A DNA stretch of 31,620 bases, taken from positions 1-31,620 of the forward strand of contig JAUCBJ010000319.1 of the NCBI GenBank assembly GCA_032718475.1, given 5' to 3'. Both the position numbers and the translations under genes were made by a program. Each line of letters opens with the position of its first letter. Position 1 is the first letter of the stretch. Below the pieces are notes generated by a model. It was not told the origin of the DNA. It worked only from the letters and a program-made list of their open reading frames with translations, and did not search any database. Shown here piece by piece: positions 1 through 9,800 of the stretch. This DNA comes from Nemertoderma westbladi. Its lineage: Eukaryota > Xenacoelomorpha > Nemertodermatida > Nemertodermatidae.

Positions 1-60
1 GTGGAGAAATGTGGGGAGTTATAACGGTCCCGAGTTCGAACCCGGATGAATATTTTGTTA

Positions 61-540
61 TCTGAAAAATTGCAAAATTAAATTTAGTTACTGGTGAAAA
101 ATAGTAGAAGTTACCTGTAGACACCCCTAGCGTCTGTAAAATAAAGGTTGGTGAATATGAAAATACTGGTTGCTGAAAAATAGCGATTTGAAAAATAGTA
201 GAAGTTACCTGTAGACACCTCTAGCGTCTGTAAAATAACGGTTGGTGAATATGAAAACAATGGTTGCTGTAAAATTGCGATTTGAAAAATAGTAGAAGTT
301 ACCTGATGCTAAGTGTAGACACCCGAACACCTGTAAAATAAAGGTTGGTGATTGGACGGAGTACTAGCGTTGGGTGACTAATAACGCTTATCTGAAAAAT
401 TGCAAAATTAAATTTAGTTACTAGTAAAAAATAGCGATTTGAAAAATAATAGAAGTTACCTGATGCTAAGTGTAGACACCCGAACACCTGTAAAATAAAG
501 GTTGGTGATTGGATGCAGTACTAGCGTTGGGTGACTAATA
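61..540. repeat. Degenerate tandem repeat, about 94-bp period with longer variants
   Basis: The motif GAAGTTACCTG recurs at about 107, 201, 295 and 452, giving spacings of 94, 94 and 157 bases. It is embedded in AT-rich sequence with GAAAAATAG and CTGTAAAATAAAGGTTGGTG. The block beginning TCTGAAAAATTGCAAAATTA is also duplicated, at 61 and 391. The copies differ by indels, which suggests an older array than the minisatellites further right. I see no coding frame in it. Bases 541-735 hold no recognisable feature. Confidence 0.8.
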
Positions 541-735
541 ACGCCTCTAGCGGAAGATGCGGGAACTTGAGAAGTTACCATGGTTACGGATGAAATGCTG
601 ACATCTGATTGGTTGAAATAATAACGACCGTCGCAAAAGGTTGAAATGGTGGCTTCTGATTGGCTGCAGTACTAGAAATGGATGGTAATGATGGGCTACG
701 GGTGACCTTGATGCCGTGTCATAGCATTCTATACT

Positions 736-1010
736 ACTGCCAGTATTATTAATTTGAGCTCTTGTACGTACGCCAGTATTATTAACATGAGCTCTTGTAC
801 GTACGCCAGTATTATTAACATGAGCTCTTGTACGTACGCCAGTATTATTAACATGAGCTCTTGTACGTACGCCAGTAATATTAATATGAGCTCTTGTACG
901 TACGCCAGTATTAATAACATGAGCTCTTGTATGTACGCCAGTATTATTAATATGAGCTCTTGTACGTACGCCAGTATTATTAACATGAGCTCTTGTACGT
1001 ATGTTTATTA
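736..1010. repeat. Short outlying array of the 33-bp minisatellite (about 8 copies)
   Basis: Eight units with the core GAGCTCTTGTACGTACGCC and an AT-rich remainder (AGTATTATTAAY) repeat every 33 bases, in the same orientation as the main array at 6842-29158. Several have single-base variants, for example AGTAATATTAA and GTATGTACGCC. The last unit runs into unique sequence at TGTTTATTACAATG. It lies downstream of the receptor's predicted 3' end, so the unit is not confined to the big intron. Confidence 0.95.
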
Positions 1011-1394
1011 CAATGTAGAGACACTCATTTGATCTGTTAGATAATAATTAAATACTGTCGGACAGTGTAAAGTAACACTTTACAGTGTGCTAATCAGAGT
1101 GGTTTGTTCCGAAAGTAGTGAGTGAGGGAAAATAAAAACACGAGGATCAGAATACGGTAAAGTACAAGCTAAACGACGGGTATGTTATTCCAAAATTGTA
1201 ACATTCTAAATTATTATTGGTGTAAATGAATTAAAACTTTCGAGATTTTAAGTGTAATATTGTAGGTGAGATTTCTAAAATTTTATAATAATAGGATTTG
1301 ATACAATTTGTAGCAGGAGTATCTTTAATTTCCAACGACAGTGTGGATTTAAATAACGAAATATTAATTTATACTTGCAAAGTGGTATATTATA
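1011..1394. other. Unique AT-rich spacer, no gene seen
   Basis: No plausible coding frame or RNA gene is visible. The only local structure is a short perfect inverted repeat: TGTAAAGT at 1066-1073 and ACTTTACA at 1077-1084, around a 3-base loop. It is probably the flank beyond the receptor gene's 3' end. Confidence 0.5.
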
Positions 1395-1923
1395 CAGCAT
1401 GAAATAAAGTGCTTTATTACACTAACACAACAGAAATAACAAACTGATAACAATCAATGAACCGGTACACTAACAAAATTCAACCCACCCTGGTGGATCA
1501 TTTCGTTTTAGATCGAGTTCTCGTAAATAGCAGACCATATAGGCCTACATGATTACGAGACAAATCAACTCCACTTTCAATTATTGTTTCATTTAATTTT
1601 CAAATAAGAGGAGTCTCACTTTCTATTCTGCTGGTTTTTCTATTTATATTTCTTTCATGCCAGCGGTCCAAAAACACCAGAGACTCTCCCTTCTGTACAT
1701 TGTGAGTCTTCCTTCATAGACCCCGTTGATCTACGCCTGGACGATGTCAACTTAATAATATACCACGTTCGTCCTAAAATAATTTTATAATATTTTAAAT
1801 GTAGTAGGTATGTTAGATGCGGCTGAATGGAATAGTTAACCAATTGATTTCGCGCCCCCATGTCACTGGAATGTATTATTATTGGGTTGTCTGCCACTTC
1901 GGTTACTCTAGTTTCAACTACAG
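1395..1923 (-). other. Predicted 3' UTR of the receptor gene
   Basis: This is the roughly 530-base stretch between the stop codon of the terminal receptor exon and the first good poly(A) signal on the minus strand. It is AT-rich and contains an 80-codon open frame (1897-1655), which resembles no family I know and is most simply chance. The 3' end is inferred from the signal and not observed. Confidence 0.45.
1413..1418 (-). terminator. Poly(A) signal AATAAA for the receptor transcript
   Basis: AATAAA reads on the minus strand at 1418-1413, about 500 bases past the terminal exon's stop. The site is nearly palindromic: the plus strand also reads AATAAA at 1403-1408, so the two form AATAAAG..CTTTATT around a 2-base centre. 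The hexamer is common in AT-rich DNA, so confidence is moderate. Confidence 0.45.
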
Positions 1924-2124
1924 TCAGTCTGATTTCGGCGCGGTCCCCATAGTATCCTCTTTGGTCAACCCAGTAAACTCAGTCTCAACCTGAGCTCTCT
2001 CAGAAACATTGTTGTGAATGTTACGTTTTCTAGAATGCTCATTACTTGAATGCGACATTAATTGTTCCTTTTCTACTGCGGAATTCTTTGGTCTGCGGTA
2101 ACCGATCGTGATGGAGTTTTCATC
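1924..2124 (-). CDS. Terminal exon of the GPCR: cytoplasmic C-terminal tail
   Basis: A strong acceptor (TTATTTCAATTTTCAG) precedes base 2124. From there 66 codons stay open on the minus strand and end in TGA at 1926-1924. The frame begins in phase 0, matching the phase-0 donor of the TM7 exon. The peptide starts DENSITIGYRRPKNS and is hydrophilic and rich in Ser, Asn, Glu, Lys and Arg (for example SSNEHSRKRN and TKEDTMG), as expected for a receptor tail with Ser/Thr sites for kinases and arrestin. It ends APKSD. There is no start codon at the exon's head, so ORF searches that require ATG would miss it. The exon is inferred from splice signals, phase and composition. Tails are poorly conserved, so homology cannot confirm it by eye. 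Confidence 0.72.
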   Translation of the reverse strand, partial: DENSITIGYRRPKNSAVEKEQLMSHSSNEHSRKRNIHNNVSERAQVETEFTGLTKEDTMGTAPKSD

Positions 2125-2140
2125 CTGAAAATTGAAATAA
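2125..2140 (-). other. 3' splice acceptor of the terminal receptor exon
   Basis: On the minus strand the pyrimidine-rich TTATTTCAATTTTCAG ends in CAG immediately before GATGAAAAC. The intron from the TM7 donor at 6409 to here is 4,285 bases, nearly all of it 35-37-bp minisatellite plus one LINE fragment. Unique intron sequence occupies 2141-2257. Confidence 0.7.
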
Positions 2141-2257
2141 TTGATAACGATGATGTTTTTGAGCGCTGATCTCGAGCTATGTTAATTACACATCAAGTGG
2201 TCCATAATGGAAAAAAATCATTTGTGTTTCACGTAATACCTAATTTTACTCAACAAC

Positions 2258-4826
2258 TGCACACACCCCTACTCCCTTCCTATTGGTTACTTACACCTAC
2301 TTACTAACTTTACTCCCTTCCCATTGGATGCATACACACCCCCACTTACTCCATTCCTATTGGCTGTATACACCCCCTCCTACTTATTCCCATCCTATTG
2401 GCTACTTACACACACCCCCCCCTACTTACTCCCTTCCTATTCGCTACATACACCCCCTACTTACTCCCTTCCTATTGGCTACTTACACCCCCTACTTACT
2501 TCCTTCCCTTTGGCTGCATACACACTCCCTTCCCATTGGATGCATGCACACCCCCACTTACTCCATTCCTATTGGCTGCCTACACCCCTACTTACTCCAT
2601 TCCTATTGGCTGCATACACACCCCCTACTTACTCCCTTCCTATTGGCTGCCTACACCCCCTACTTACTCTCTTCCTATTCGCTACATACACCCACTACTT
2701 ACTCCCTTCCTATTGGCTACTTACACCCCCTACTTACTCCCTTCCTATTCGCTACATACACCCCCTACTTACTCCCTTCCTATAGGCTACTTACACCCCC
2801 TACTTACTTCCTTCCCTTTGGCTGCATACACACTCCCTTATATTCGCTACATACACCCACTACTTACTCCCTTCCTATTCGCTACATACATACACCCACT
2901 ACTTACTCCCTTCCTATTGGCTACTTACACCCCCTACTTACTCCCTTCCTATTGGCTGCCTACACCCCCTCCTTACTCCCTTCCTATTCGCTACATACAC
3001 CCCCTACTTACTCCCTTCCTATTGGCTACTTACACCCCCTCCTTACTCCCTTCCTATTCGCTACATACACCCCCTACTTACTCCCTTCCTATTGGCTACT
3101 TACACCCACTACTTACTCCCTTCCTATTCGCTGCATACACACCCCCTACTTACTCCCTTCCTATTGGCTGCCTACACCCCCTCCTTACTCCCTTCCTATT
3201 CGCTACATACACCCCCTACTTACTCCCTTCCTATTGGCTACTTACACCCCCTACTTACTCCCTTCCTATTCGCTACATACACCCCCTACTTACTCCCTTC
3301 CTATTGGCTACTTACACCCCCTACTTACTTCCTTCCCTTTGGCTGCATACACACTCCCTTATATTCGCTACATACACCCCATACTTACTCCCTTCCTATT
3401 GGCTACTTACACCCACTACTTACTCCCTTCCTATTCGCTACATACACCCCCTACTTACTCCCTTCCTATTGGCTACTTACACCCCCTACTTACTTCCTTC
3501 CCTTTGGCTGCATACACACTCCCTTATATTCGCTACATACACCCCATACTTACTCCCTTCCCATTGGCTGCATACACACTCCCTTCCCATTGGATGCATA
3601 CACACCCCCACTTACTCCCTTCCTATTCGCTACTTACACCCCCTACTTACTCCCTTCCTATTAGCTACTTACACCCCATACTTACTCCCTTCCCATTGGC
3701 TGCATACACACTCCCTTCCCATTGGATGCATGCACACCCCCACTTACTCCATTCCTATTGGCTGCCTACACCCCCTACTTACTCCATTCCTATTGGCTGC
3801 ATACACACCCACTACTTACTCCCTTCCTATTCGCTACATACACCCACTACTTACTCCCTTCCTATTGGCTACTTACACCCCCTACTTACTCCCTTCCTAT
3901 TGGCTACTTACACCCCCTACTTACTCCCTTCCTATTGGCTACTTACACCCCCTACTTACTCCCTTCCCTTTGGCTGCATACACACTCCCTTTCCATTGGA
4001 TGCATACACACCCCCACTTACTCCATTCCTATTGGCTACTTACACCCCCTACTTACTCCCTTCCCATTGGATGCATACACACCCCCACTTACCCCATTCC
4101 TATTGGCTGCATACACCCCCCCTACTTACTCCCTTCCTATTAGCTACTTACACCCCCTACTTACTCCCTTCCTATTGGCTACTTACACCCCTACTTACTC
4201 CCTTCCCTTTGGCTGCATACACACTCCCTTTCCATTGGATGCATACACACCCCCACTTACTCCATTCCTATTGGCTACTTACACCCCCTACTTACACCCT
4301 TCCCATTGCATGCATACACACCCCCACTTACTCCATTCCTATTGGCTACTTACACCCCCTACTTACTCCCTTCCCATTGGATGCATACACACCCCCACTT
4401 ACCCCATTCCTATTGGCTGCATACACCCCCCCTACTTACTCCCTTCCTATTAGCTACTTACACCCCCTACTTACTCCCTTCCCTTTGGCTGCATACACAC
4501 TCCCTTTCCATTGGATGCATACACACCCCCACTTACTCCATTCCTATTGGCTACTTACACCCCCTACTTACTCCCTTCCCATTGGATGCATACACACCCC
4601 CACTTACCCCATTCCTATTGGCTGCATACACCCCCCTACTTACTCCCTTCCTATTAGCTACTTACACCCCCTACTTACTCCCTTTATATTAGCTACTTAC
4701 ACCACCTACTGACTCCCTTCCTATTGGACACCTACTTACTCCCTTCCTATTGGCTGCATACACACTGCCTTCCCATTGGCTGCATACACTCCCCCTACTT
4801 ACTCCCTTCCTTTTGGCTACATACAC
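2258..4826. repeat. 35-37-bp minisatellite, left block (about 72 copies)
   Basis: The unit is built on CCCTTCCTATTGGCTGCATA followed by CACACCCCCTACTTACT. Common variants read TTGGCTACTTACA, TTCGCTACATACA and CCCATTGGATGCAT. Unit length is 35 to 37 bases, with occasional shortened units at CTCCCTTATATTCGC. The plus strand is almost purely C/T/A, so long open frames are unavoidable. Read in the receptor's sense (minus) direction, each unit carries AGCCAATAGGAAGGGA then GTAAGTAGG, a consensus-quality 5' splice donor. Variant units cluster in repeating patterns, which indicates block duplication. The array lies inside the intron between the TM7 and tail exons. Confidence 0.97.
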
Positions 4827-5825
4827 AAGTGTTATGGGGCGTCCGCCAGGGAGACACACTTGCACCATTCTTGTTCATAATTGTTGTTGACTATGTTCTA
4901 CGCATGTCCTTAGATCATCATAATTATGATGGGGTGATGATAACTCCACCTACTGGCTCCAGAAGTCGAGGAAATCCTGCCAAGTACCTAACTGATCTAG
5001 ACTTTGCTGATGACTTACGAGTACTCTCAGAATCACTAGAGGGAGCCCAACGGCTCCTCAGCTCATTAGAACATGCTGCTTCTAGTGTTGGTCTTTTGAT
5101 TAACTCCAGAAAGACCAAAATTTTGACAGTTAACTTTGAAAGTCCCAGCAAGTCTCTGATCGGATGAGCATAAGCTCAAAAGATGGTATGCTTGAGCATG
5201 TGGATGACTTCTGTTACCTGGGATCATGGATCCGGAAGTCAGGTGAGGACCTTCGAACACGTAAGGGAAAGGCATGGTCAGCCTTGAATAGGCTTTCCAG
5301 GATTTGGAAGTCACCGAGAATTAATCGGAAACTTAAGGTCCGGTTATTTAGAGCAGCAGTAGTTCCAGTACTCCTCTATGGGAGTCCATGCTGGGCTCTA
5401 ACTGCTGAGGAAACCAAATCTCTGGATGGCACATTCACAAGAATGCTACGCCGGGTTCATTGTGTCAAGTACAATGCACACATCTCCATCTCCAACCAGA
5501 CACTATATAACATTGGAGGTGTCTCATTGGTTCCCCCAAGCTTGACACTAGAACAAAATCGCCTCCGCTTTGCAGGACATTGCTTTCGCCGTGAGGACCA
5601 GCCAGTGCATAATCTTGTACTTTGGCAGCCTCATGGAGTGAATAAGCATGGTGGACAGCCCATGACTTTCTTGAGACGCATCTTAAAGGACACTGGCCTT
5701 GAAGATGCGGATGATCTAGCAATTGTCATGGGTGATAGGGAGTTGTGGCGGTGCAATTTTGTCGATAAGCCGGCACAGCATTCTTAAAAATGCAGCTGCA
5801 ATGCAGCATGCCGATCCTAGTAGTA
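4827..5825 (+). mobile_element. 5'-truncated LINE (non-LTR retrotransposon), copy 1
   Basis: This unique block interrupts the 35-37-bp array. It is about 98% identical by hand count (22 substitutions, one 1-base deletion, one 6-base duplication) to 26482-27475. It begins abruptly within the reverse transcriptase domain at AAGTGTTATGGGGCGTCC, so the endonuclease and the N-terminal RT are missing, as usual for LINE 5' truncation. The 3' end, ...CCGATCCTAGTAGTA, is the same in both copies. There is no poly(A) tail; the end is a short TAG/GTA trinucleotide run. Target-site duplications cannot be judged because the flanks are repetitive. Confidence 0.9.
4829..5787 (+). pseudogene. LINE reverse transcriptase fragment, frameshifted
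   Basis: The encoded product would copy element RNA into DNA at a nicked target. The fragment starts at VLWGVRQGDTLAPFLF, the conserved palm 'QGDTLAP' block, and contains the catalytic FADD box at 5003-5014 (the YxDD-equivalent metal-binding aspartates). The thumb and C-terminal region follow, with LFRAAVVPVLLYGSPCWALT and a terminal HS stop at 5785-5787. One T is missing near 5145 relative to copy 2. This shifts the frame and ends the first part at 5165-5167; the second part resumes from the internal ATG at 5164. A tandem 6-base duplication (ATCTCC twice, 5482-5493) adds two residues. The upstream frame runs from the array by chance. The exact LINE clade is not assignable by eye. The copy is non-functional. 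Confidence 0.9.
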
Positions 5826-6430
5826 CGCCCTTCCTATTGGCTGCATACGCACTGCCTTCCCATTGGCTGCATACACACCCCCTACTTACTCCCTTCCTAT
5901 TGGCTACATACACCCCTACTTACTCCCTTCCTATTGGCTGCATACACACACCCTACTTACTCCCTTCCTATTGGGGGCATACACACCCCATACTTTCTCC
6001 CTTCCTATTGGCTGCATACACACCCCCTACTTACTCCCTTCCTATTGGCTGCATACACACACCATACTTACTCCCTTCCTATTGGCTGCATACACACGCC
6101 ATACTTACTCCCTTCCTATTGGCTGCATACACACACCCTACTTACTCCCTTCCTATTGGCTGCATACACACCCCCTACTCACTCCCTTCCTATTGGCTGC
6201 ATACACACCCCCTACTTACTCCTTTCCTATTGGCTGCATACACACCCCCTACTTACTCCTTTCCTATTGGCTACATACTCGTACACCCACTACTTACTCC
6301 CTTCCTATTCGCTACATACACCCCCTACTTAGTCCCTTCCTATTGGCTGCATACACACCCCCTACTTACTCCCTTCCTATTGGCTACATACTCGTACACC
6401 CCTACTTACTCCCTTCCTATTGGCTGCGTT
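5826..6430. repeat. 35-37-bp minisatellite, right block (about 16 copies)
   Basis: Continuation of the same array beyond the LINE. These copies are more uniform than the left block and are dominated by the 37-base TTGGCTGCATACACACC form. Two longer units contain ATACTCGTACACC (about 6268 and 6389). On the minus strand the edge unit overlaps the receptor's TM7 exon: its first half is exon and its GTAAGT at 6409-6404 is the predicted splice donor. Confidence 0.95.
6404..6409 (-). other. 5' splice donor GTAAGT of the TM7 exon, inside a repeat unit
   Basis: On the minus strand the reading is AATAGGAAGGGA then GTAAGTAGGG. The cut is in phase 0, which matches the terminal exon at 2124. Identical GTAAGT sites recur in nearly every following repeat unit, but reading on to the next unit meets an in-frame TAG at 6379-6377 (from the repeat's CAATAG). 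Only this first donor keeps the tail exon in frame. Confidence 0.7.
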
Positions 6431-6574
6431 CCCCGTTCGTCCTCCACCCCCAACCCCTCTGCGGTTGGGTGTTGCTCTTCTTCTGATACCGCTCAGTATT
6501 CCGTAGATTACGGGATTGGCTATCGCGTTAGACCACCCAAAGAGAAATAAAATCGTCTGAACCACCCCAGGAAT
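6410..6574 (-). CDS. GPCR exon encoding TM7 and start of the tail
   Basis: An acceptor (TTCTGTTGTAG) precedes ATTCCTGGG at 6574. The exon has exactly 55 codons, phase 0 at both ends. Residues 4-27 (VVQTILFLFGWSNAIANPVI and on) form transmembrane helix 7, with the class A motif NPxxY present as NPVIY at residues 20-24. The following YGILSGIRRRA suits helix 8 and a basic juxtamembrane stretch. A Gly-rich GVGGGGRTGN linker then leads to AANRKG, six residues encoded by the first unit of the neighbouring minisatellite. The '..NPVIYG' form is typical of GnRH/AKH/corazonin-type receptors, though other peptide receptors share parts of it. If the donor were skipped, the protein would add VSRGVRVCSQ and stop. 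Confidence 0.85.
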
Positions 6575-6841
6575 CTACAACAGAACCATTTAGTTAACTT
6601 GTTAATCGACAAAAACATAAATAAAATATTATAAATTCCATACAGAACAGGAACTATAAAACGAATAGAACAACATTATACCGTTCTGCCATTAGGGTTT
6701 TTGTGTACACAAAACTTAGGGTTTGCGTATGTTTCCGAAAGAAGTCTCTGCTGAAGAAGGACTTCTTTCGGTGTGACGGTGTGTATTGTGTAGTCCTCTG
6801 TTATGTAAATGTAATCAGGTATAATATAAGATGAATGAGAC
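6575..6841. other. Unique intron sequence with acceptor and two palindromes
   Basis: This is the only non-repetitive part of the 22.6 kb intron next to the TM7 acceptor. It holds the acceptor tract (6575-6590), a branch-point-like TTAACTAAAT just upstream, a perfect 16-base palindrome TTTTGTGTACACAAAA at 6699-6714 and a 12-bp-stem hairpin at 6735-6771. No gene is seen here. Confidence 0.6.
6735..6771. other. Perfect 12-bp inverted repeat (hairpin, 13-base loop)
   Basis: CCGAAAGAAGTC at 6735-6746 is the exact reverse complement of GACTTCTTTCGG at 6760-6771, around a 13-base loop. In the receptor pre-mRNA it would fold about 160 bases upstream of the TM7 acceptor. Function is unknown; it may be a remnant of a foldback element. 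Confidence 0.75.
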
Positions 6842-9800
6842 CCAGTATTATTAATATGAGCTCTTGTACGTACGCCAGTATTATATATGAGCTCTTGTAC
6901 GTACGCCAGTATTATTAATATGAGCTCTTATACGTACGCCAGTATTATTAACATGAGCTCTTGTACGTACGCCAGTATTATTAATATGAGCTCTTGTACG
7001 TACGCCAGTATTATTAACATGAGCTCTTGTACGTACGCCAGTATTATTAATATGAGCTCTTGTACGTACGCCAGTATTATTAATATGAGCTCTTGTCGTA
7101 CGCCAGTATTATTAACATGAGCTCTTGTACGTACGCCAGTATTATTAACATGAGCTCTTGAACGTACGCCAGTATTATTAACATGAGCTCTTGTACGTAC
7201 GCCAGTATTATTAACATGAGCTCTTGTACGTACGCCAGTATTATTAATATGAGCTCTTGTCGTACGCCAGTATTATTAACATGAGCTCTTGTACGTACGC
7301 CAGTATTATTAACATGAGCTCTTGTACGTACGCCAGTATTATTAACATGAGCTCTTGTACTTACGCCAGTATTATTAATATGAGCTCTTGTAAGTACGCC
7401 AGTATTATTAATATGAGCTCTTGTAAGTACGCCAGTATTATTAACATGAGCTCTTGTAAGTACGCCAGTATTATTAATATGAGCTGTTGTACGTACGCCA
7501 GTATTATTAATATGAGCTCTTGTATGTACGCCAGTATTATTAATATGAGCTCTTGTACGTACGCCAGTATTATTAATATGAGCTCTTGTAAGTACGCCAG
7601 TATTATTAATATGAGCTCTTGTAAGTACGCCAGTATTATTAACATGAGCTCTTGTAAGTACGCCAGTATTATTAATATGAGCTGTTGTACGTACGCCAGT
7701 ATTATTAATATGAGCTCTTGTATGTACGCCAGTATTATTAATATGAGCTCTTGTATGTACGCCAGTATTATTAATTTGAGCTCTTGTACGTACGCCAGTA
7801 TTATTAACATGAGCTCTTGTAAGTACGCCAGTATTATTAATATGAGCTGTTGTACGTACGCCAGTATTATTAACATGAGCTCTTGTACGTACGCCAGTAT
7901 TATTAACATGAGCTCTTGTACGTACGCCAGTATTATTAATATGAGCTCTTGTACGTACGCCAGTATTATTAATATGAGCTGTTGTACGTACGCCAGTATT
8001 ATTAATATGAGCTCTTGTAAGTACGCCAGTATTATTAATATGAGCTCTTGTACGTACGCCAGAATTATTAACATGAGCTCTTGTACGTACGCCAGTATTA
8101 TTAATATGAGCTCTTGTATGTACGCCAGTATTATTAATTTGAGCTCTTGTACGTACGCCAGTATTATTAACATGAGCTCTTGTAAGTACGCCAGTATTAT
8201 TAATATGAGCTCTTGTACGTACGCCAGTATTATTAACATGAGCTCTTGTACGTACGCCAGTATTATTAATATGAGCTCTTGTACGTACGCCAGTATTATT
8301 AATATGAGCTCTTGTACGTACGCCAGTATTATTAACATGAGCTCTTGTACGTACGCCAGTATTATTAATATGAGCTCTTGTATGTACGCCAGTATTATTA
8401 ATTTGAGCTCTTGTACGTACGCCAGTATTATTAACATGAGCTCTTGTAAGTACGCCAGTATTATTAATATGAGCTCTTGTACGTACGCCAGTATTATTAA
8501 GCCAGTATTATTAATATGAGCTCTTGTACGTACGCCAGTATTATTAATATGAGCTGTTGTTCGTACGCCAGTATTATTAACATGAGCTCTTGTACGTACG
8601 CCAGTATTATTAACATGAGCTCTTGTACGTACGCCAGTATTATTAATATGAGCTCTTGTACGTACGCCAGTATTATTAATATGAGCTTTTGTACGTACGC
8701 CAGTATTATTAATATGAGCTCTTGTATGTACGCCAGTATTATTAATTTGAGCTCTTGTACGTACGCCAGTATTATTAACATGAGCTCTTGTACGTACGCC
8801 AGTATTATTAATATGAGCTCTTGTACGTACGCCAGTATTATTAATATGAGCTGTTGTACGTACGCCAGTATTATTAATATGAGCTCTTGTATGTACGCCA
8901 GTATTATTAATTTGAGCTCTTGTACGTACGCCAGTATTATTAACATGAGCTCTTGTACGTACGCCAGTATTATTACTTTGAGCTCTTGTACGTACGCCAG
9001 TATTATTAACATGAGCTCTTGTACGTACGCCAGTATTATTAATTTGAGCTCTTGTACGTACGCCAGTATTATTAACATGAGCTCTTGTACGTACGCCAGT
9101 ATTATTAATTCGAGCTCTTGTACGTACGCCAGTATTATTAATTTGAGCTCTTGTACGTACGCCAGTATTATTAACATGAGCTCTTGTACGTACGCCAGTA
9201 TTATTAATTTGAGCTCTTGTACGTACGCCAGGATTATTAACATGAGCTCTTGTACGTACGCCAGTATTATTAATTTGAGCTCTTGTACGTACGCCAGTAT
9301 TATTAATTTGAGCTCTTGTACGTACGCCAGTATTATTAACATGAGCTCTTGTACGTACGCCAGTATTATTAATTTGAGCTCTTGTACGTACGCCATTATT
9401 ATTAACATGAGCTCTTGTACGTACGCCAGTATTATTAATTCGAGCTCTTGTACGTACGCCAGTATTATTAACATGAGCTCTTGTATGTACGCCAGTATTA
9501 TTAATTTGAGCTCTTGTACATACGCCAGTATTATTAATATGAGCTCTTGTACGTACGCCAGTATTATTAATATGAGCTCTTGCATGTACGCCAGTATTAT
9601 TAACATGAGCTCTTGTACGTACGCCAGTATTATTAACATGAGCTCTTGTACGTACGCCAGTATTATTAATTTGAGCTCTTGTACGTACGCCAGTATTATT
9701 AATATGAGCTCTTGTACGTACGCCAGTATTATTACTTTGAGCTCTTGTACGTACGCCAGTATTATTAATATGAGCTCTTGTACGTACGCCAGTATTATTA

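Noticed and set aside
24-48. tRNA or tRNA-derived SINE (GTTCGAACC resembles a B box)
   Set aside because: The T-arm stem does not pair properly and no acceptor, anticodon or A box can be seen at the window edge. A SINE head is possible but unsupported.
1655-1897. 80-codon minus-strand ORF as a gene
   Set aside because: It lies just past the stop of the terminal receptor exon, in the predicted 3' UTR, and has no recognisable domain or codon pattern.
2283-4712. 809-codon frame rich in Pro, Tyr, Leu, Thr (structural-protein-like)
   Set aside because: The plus strand of the 35-37-bp array is nearly free of G, so stop codons are rare. The unit length is not a multiple of 3, all three plus frames are open over long spans, and the region is intronic to a gene on the other strand.
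6691-6725. Telomere-like TTAGGG repeats
   Set aside because: Only two isolated TTAGGG hexamers occur, not in tandem.
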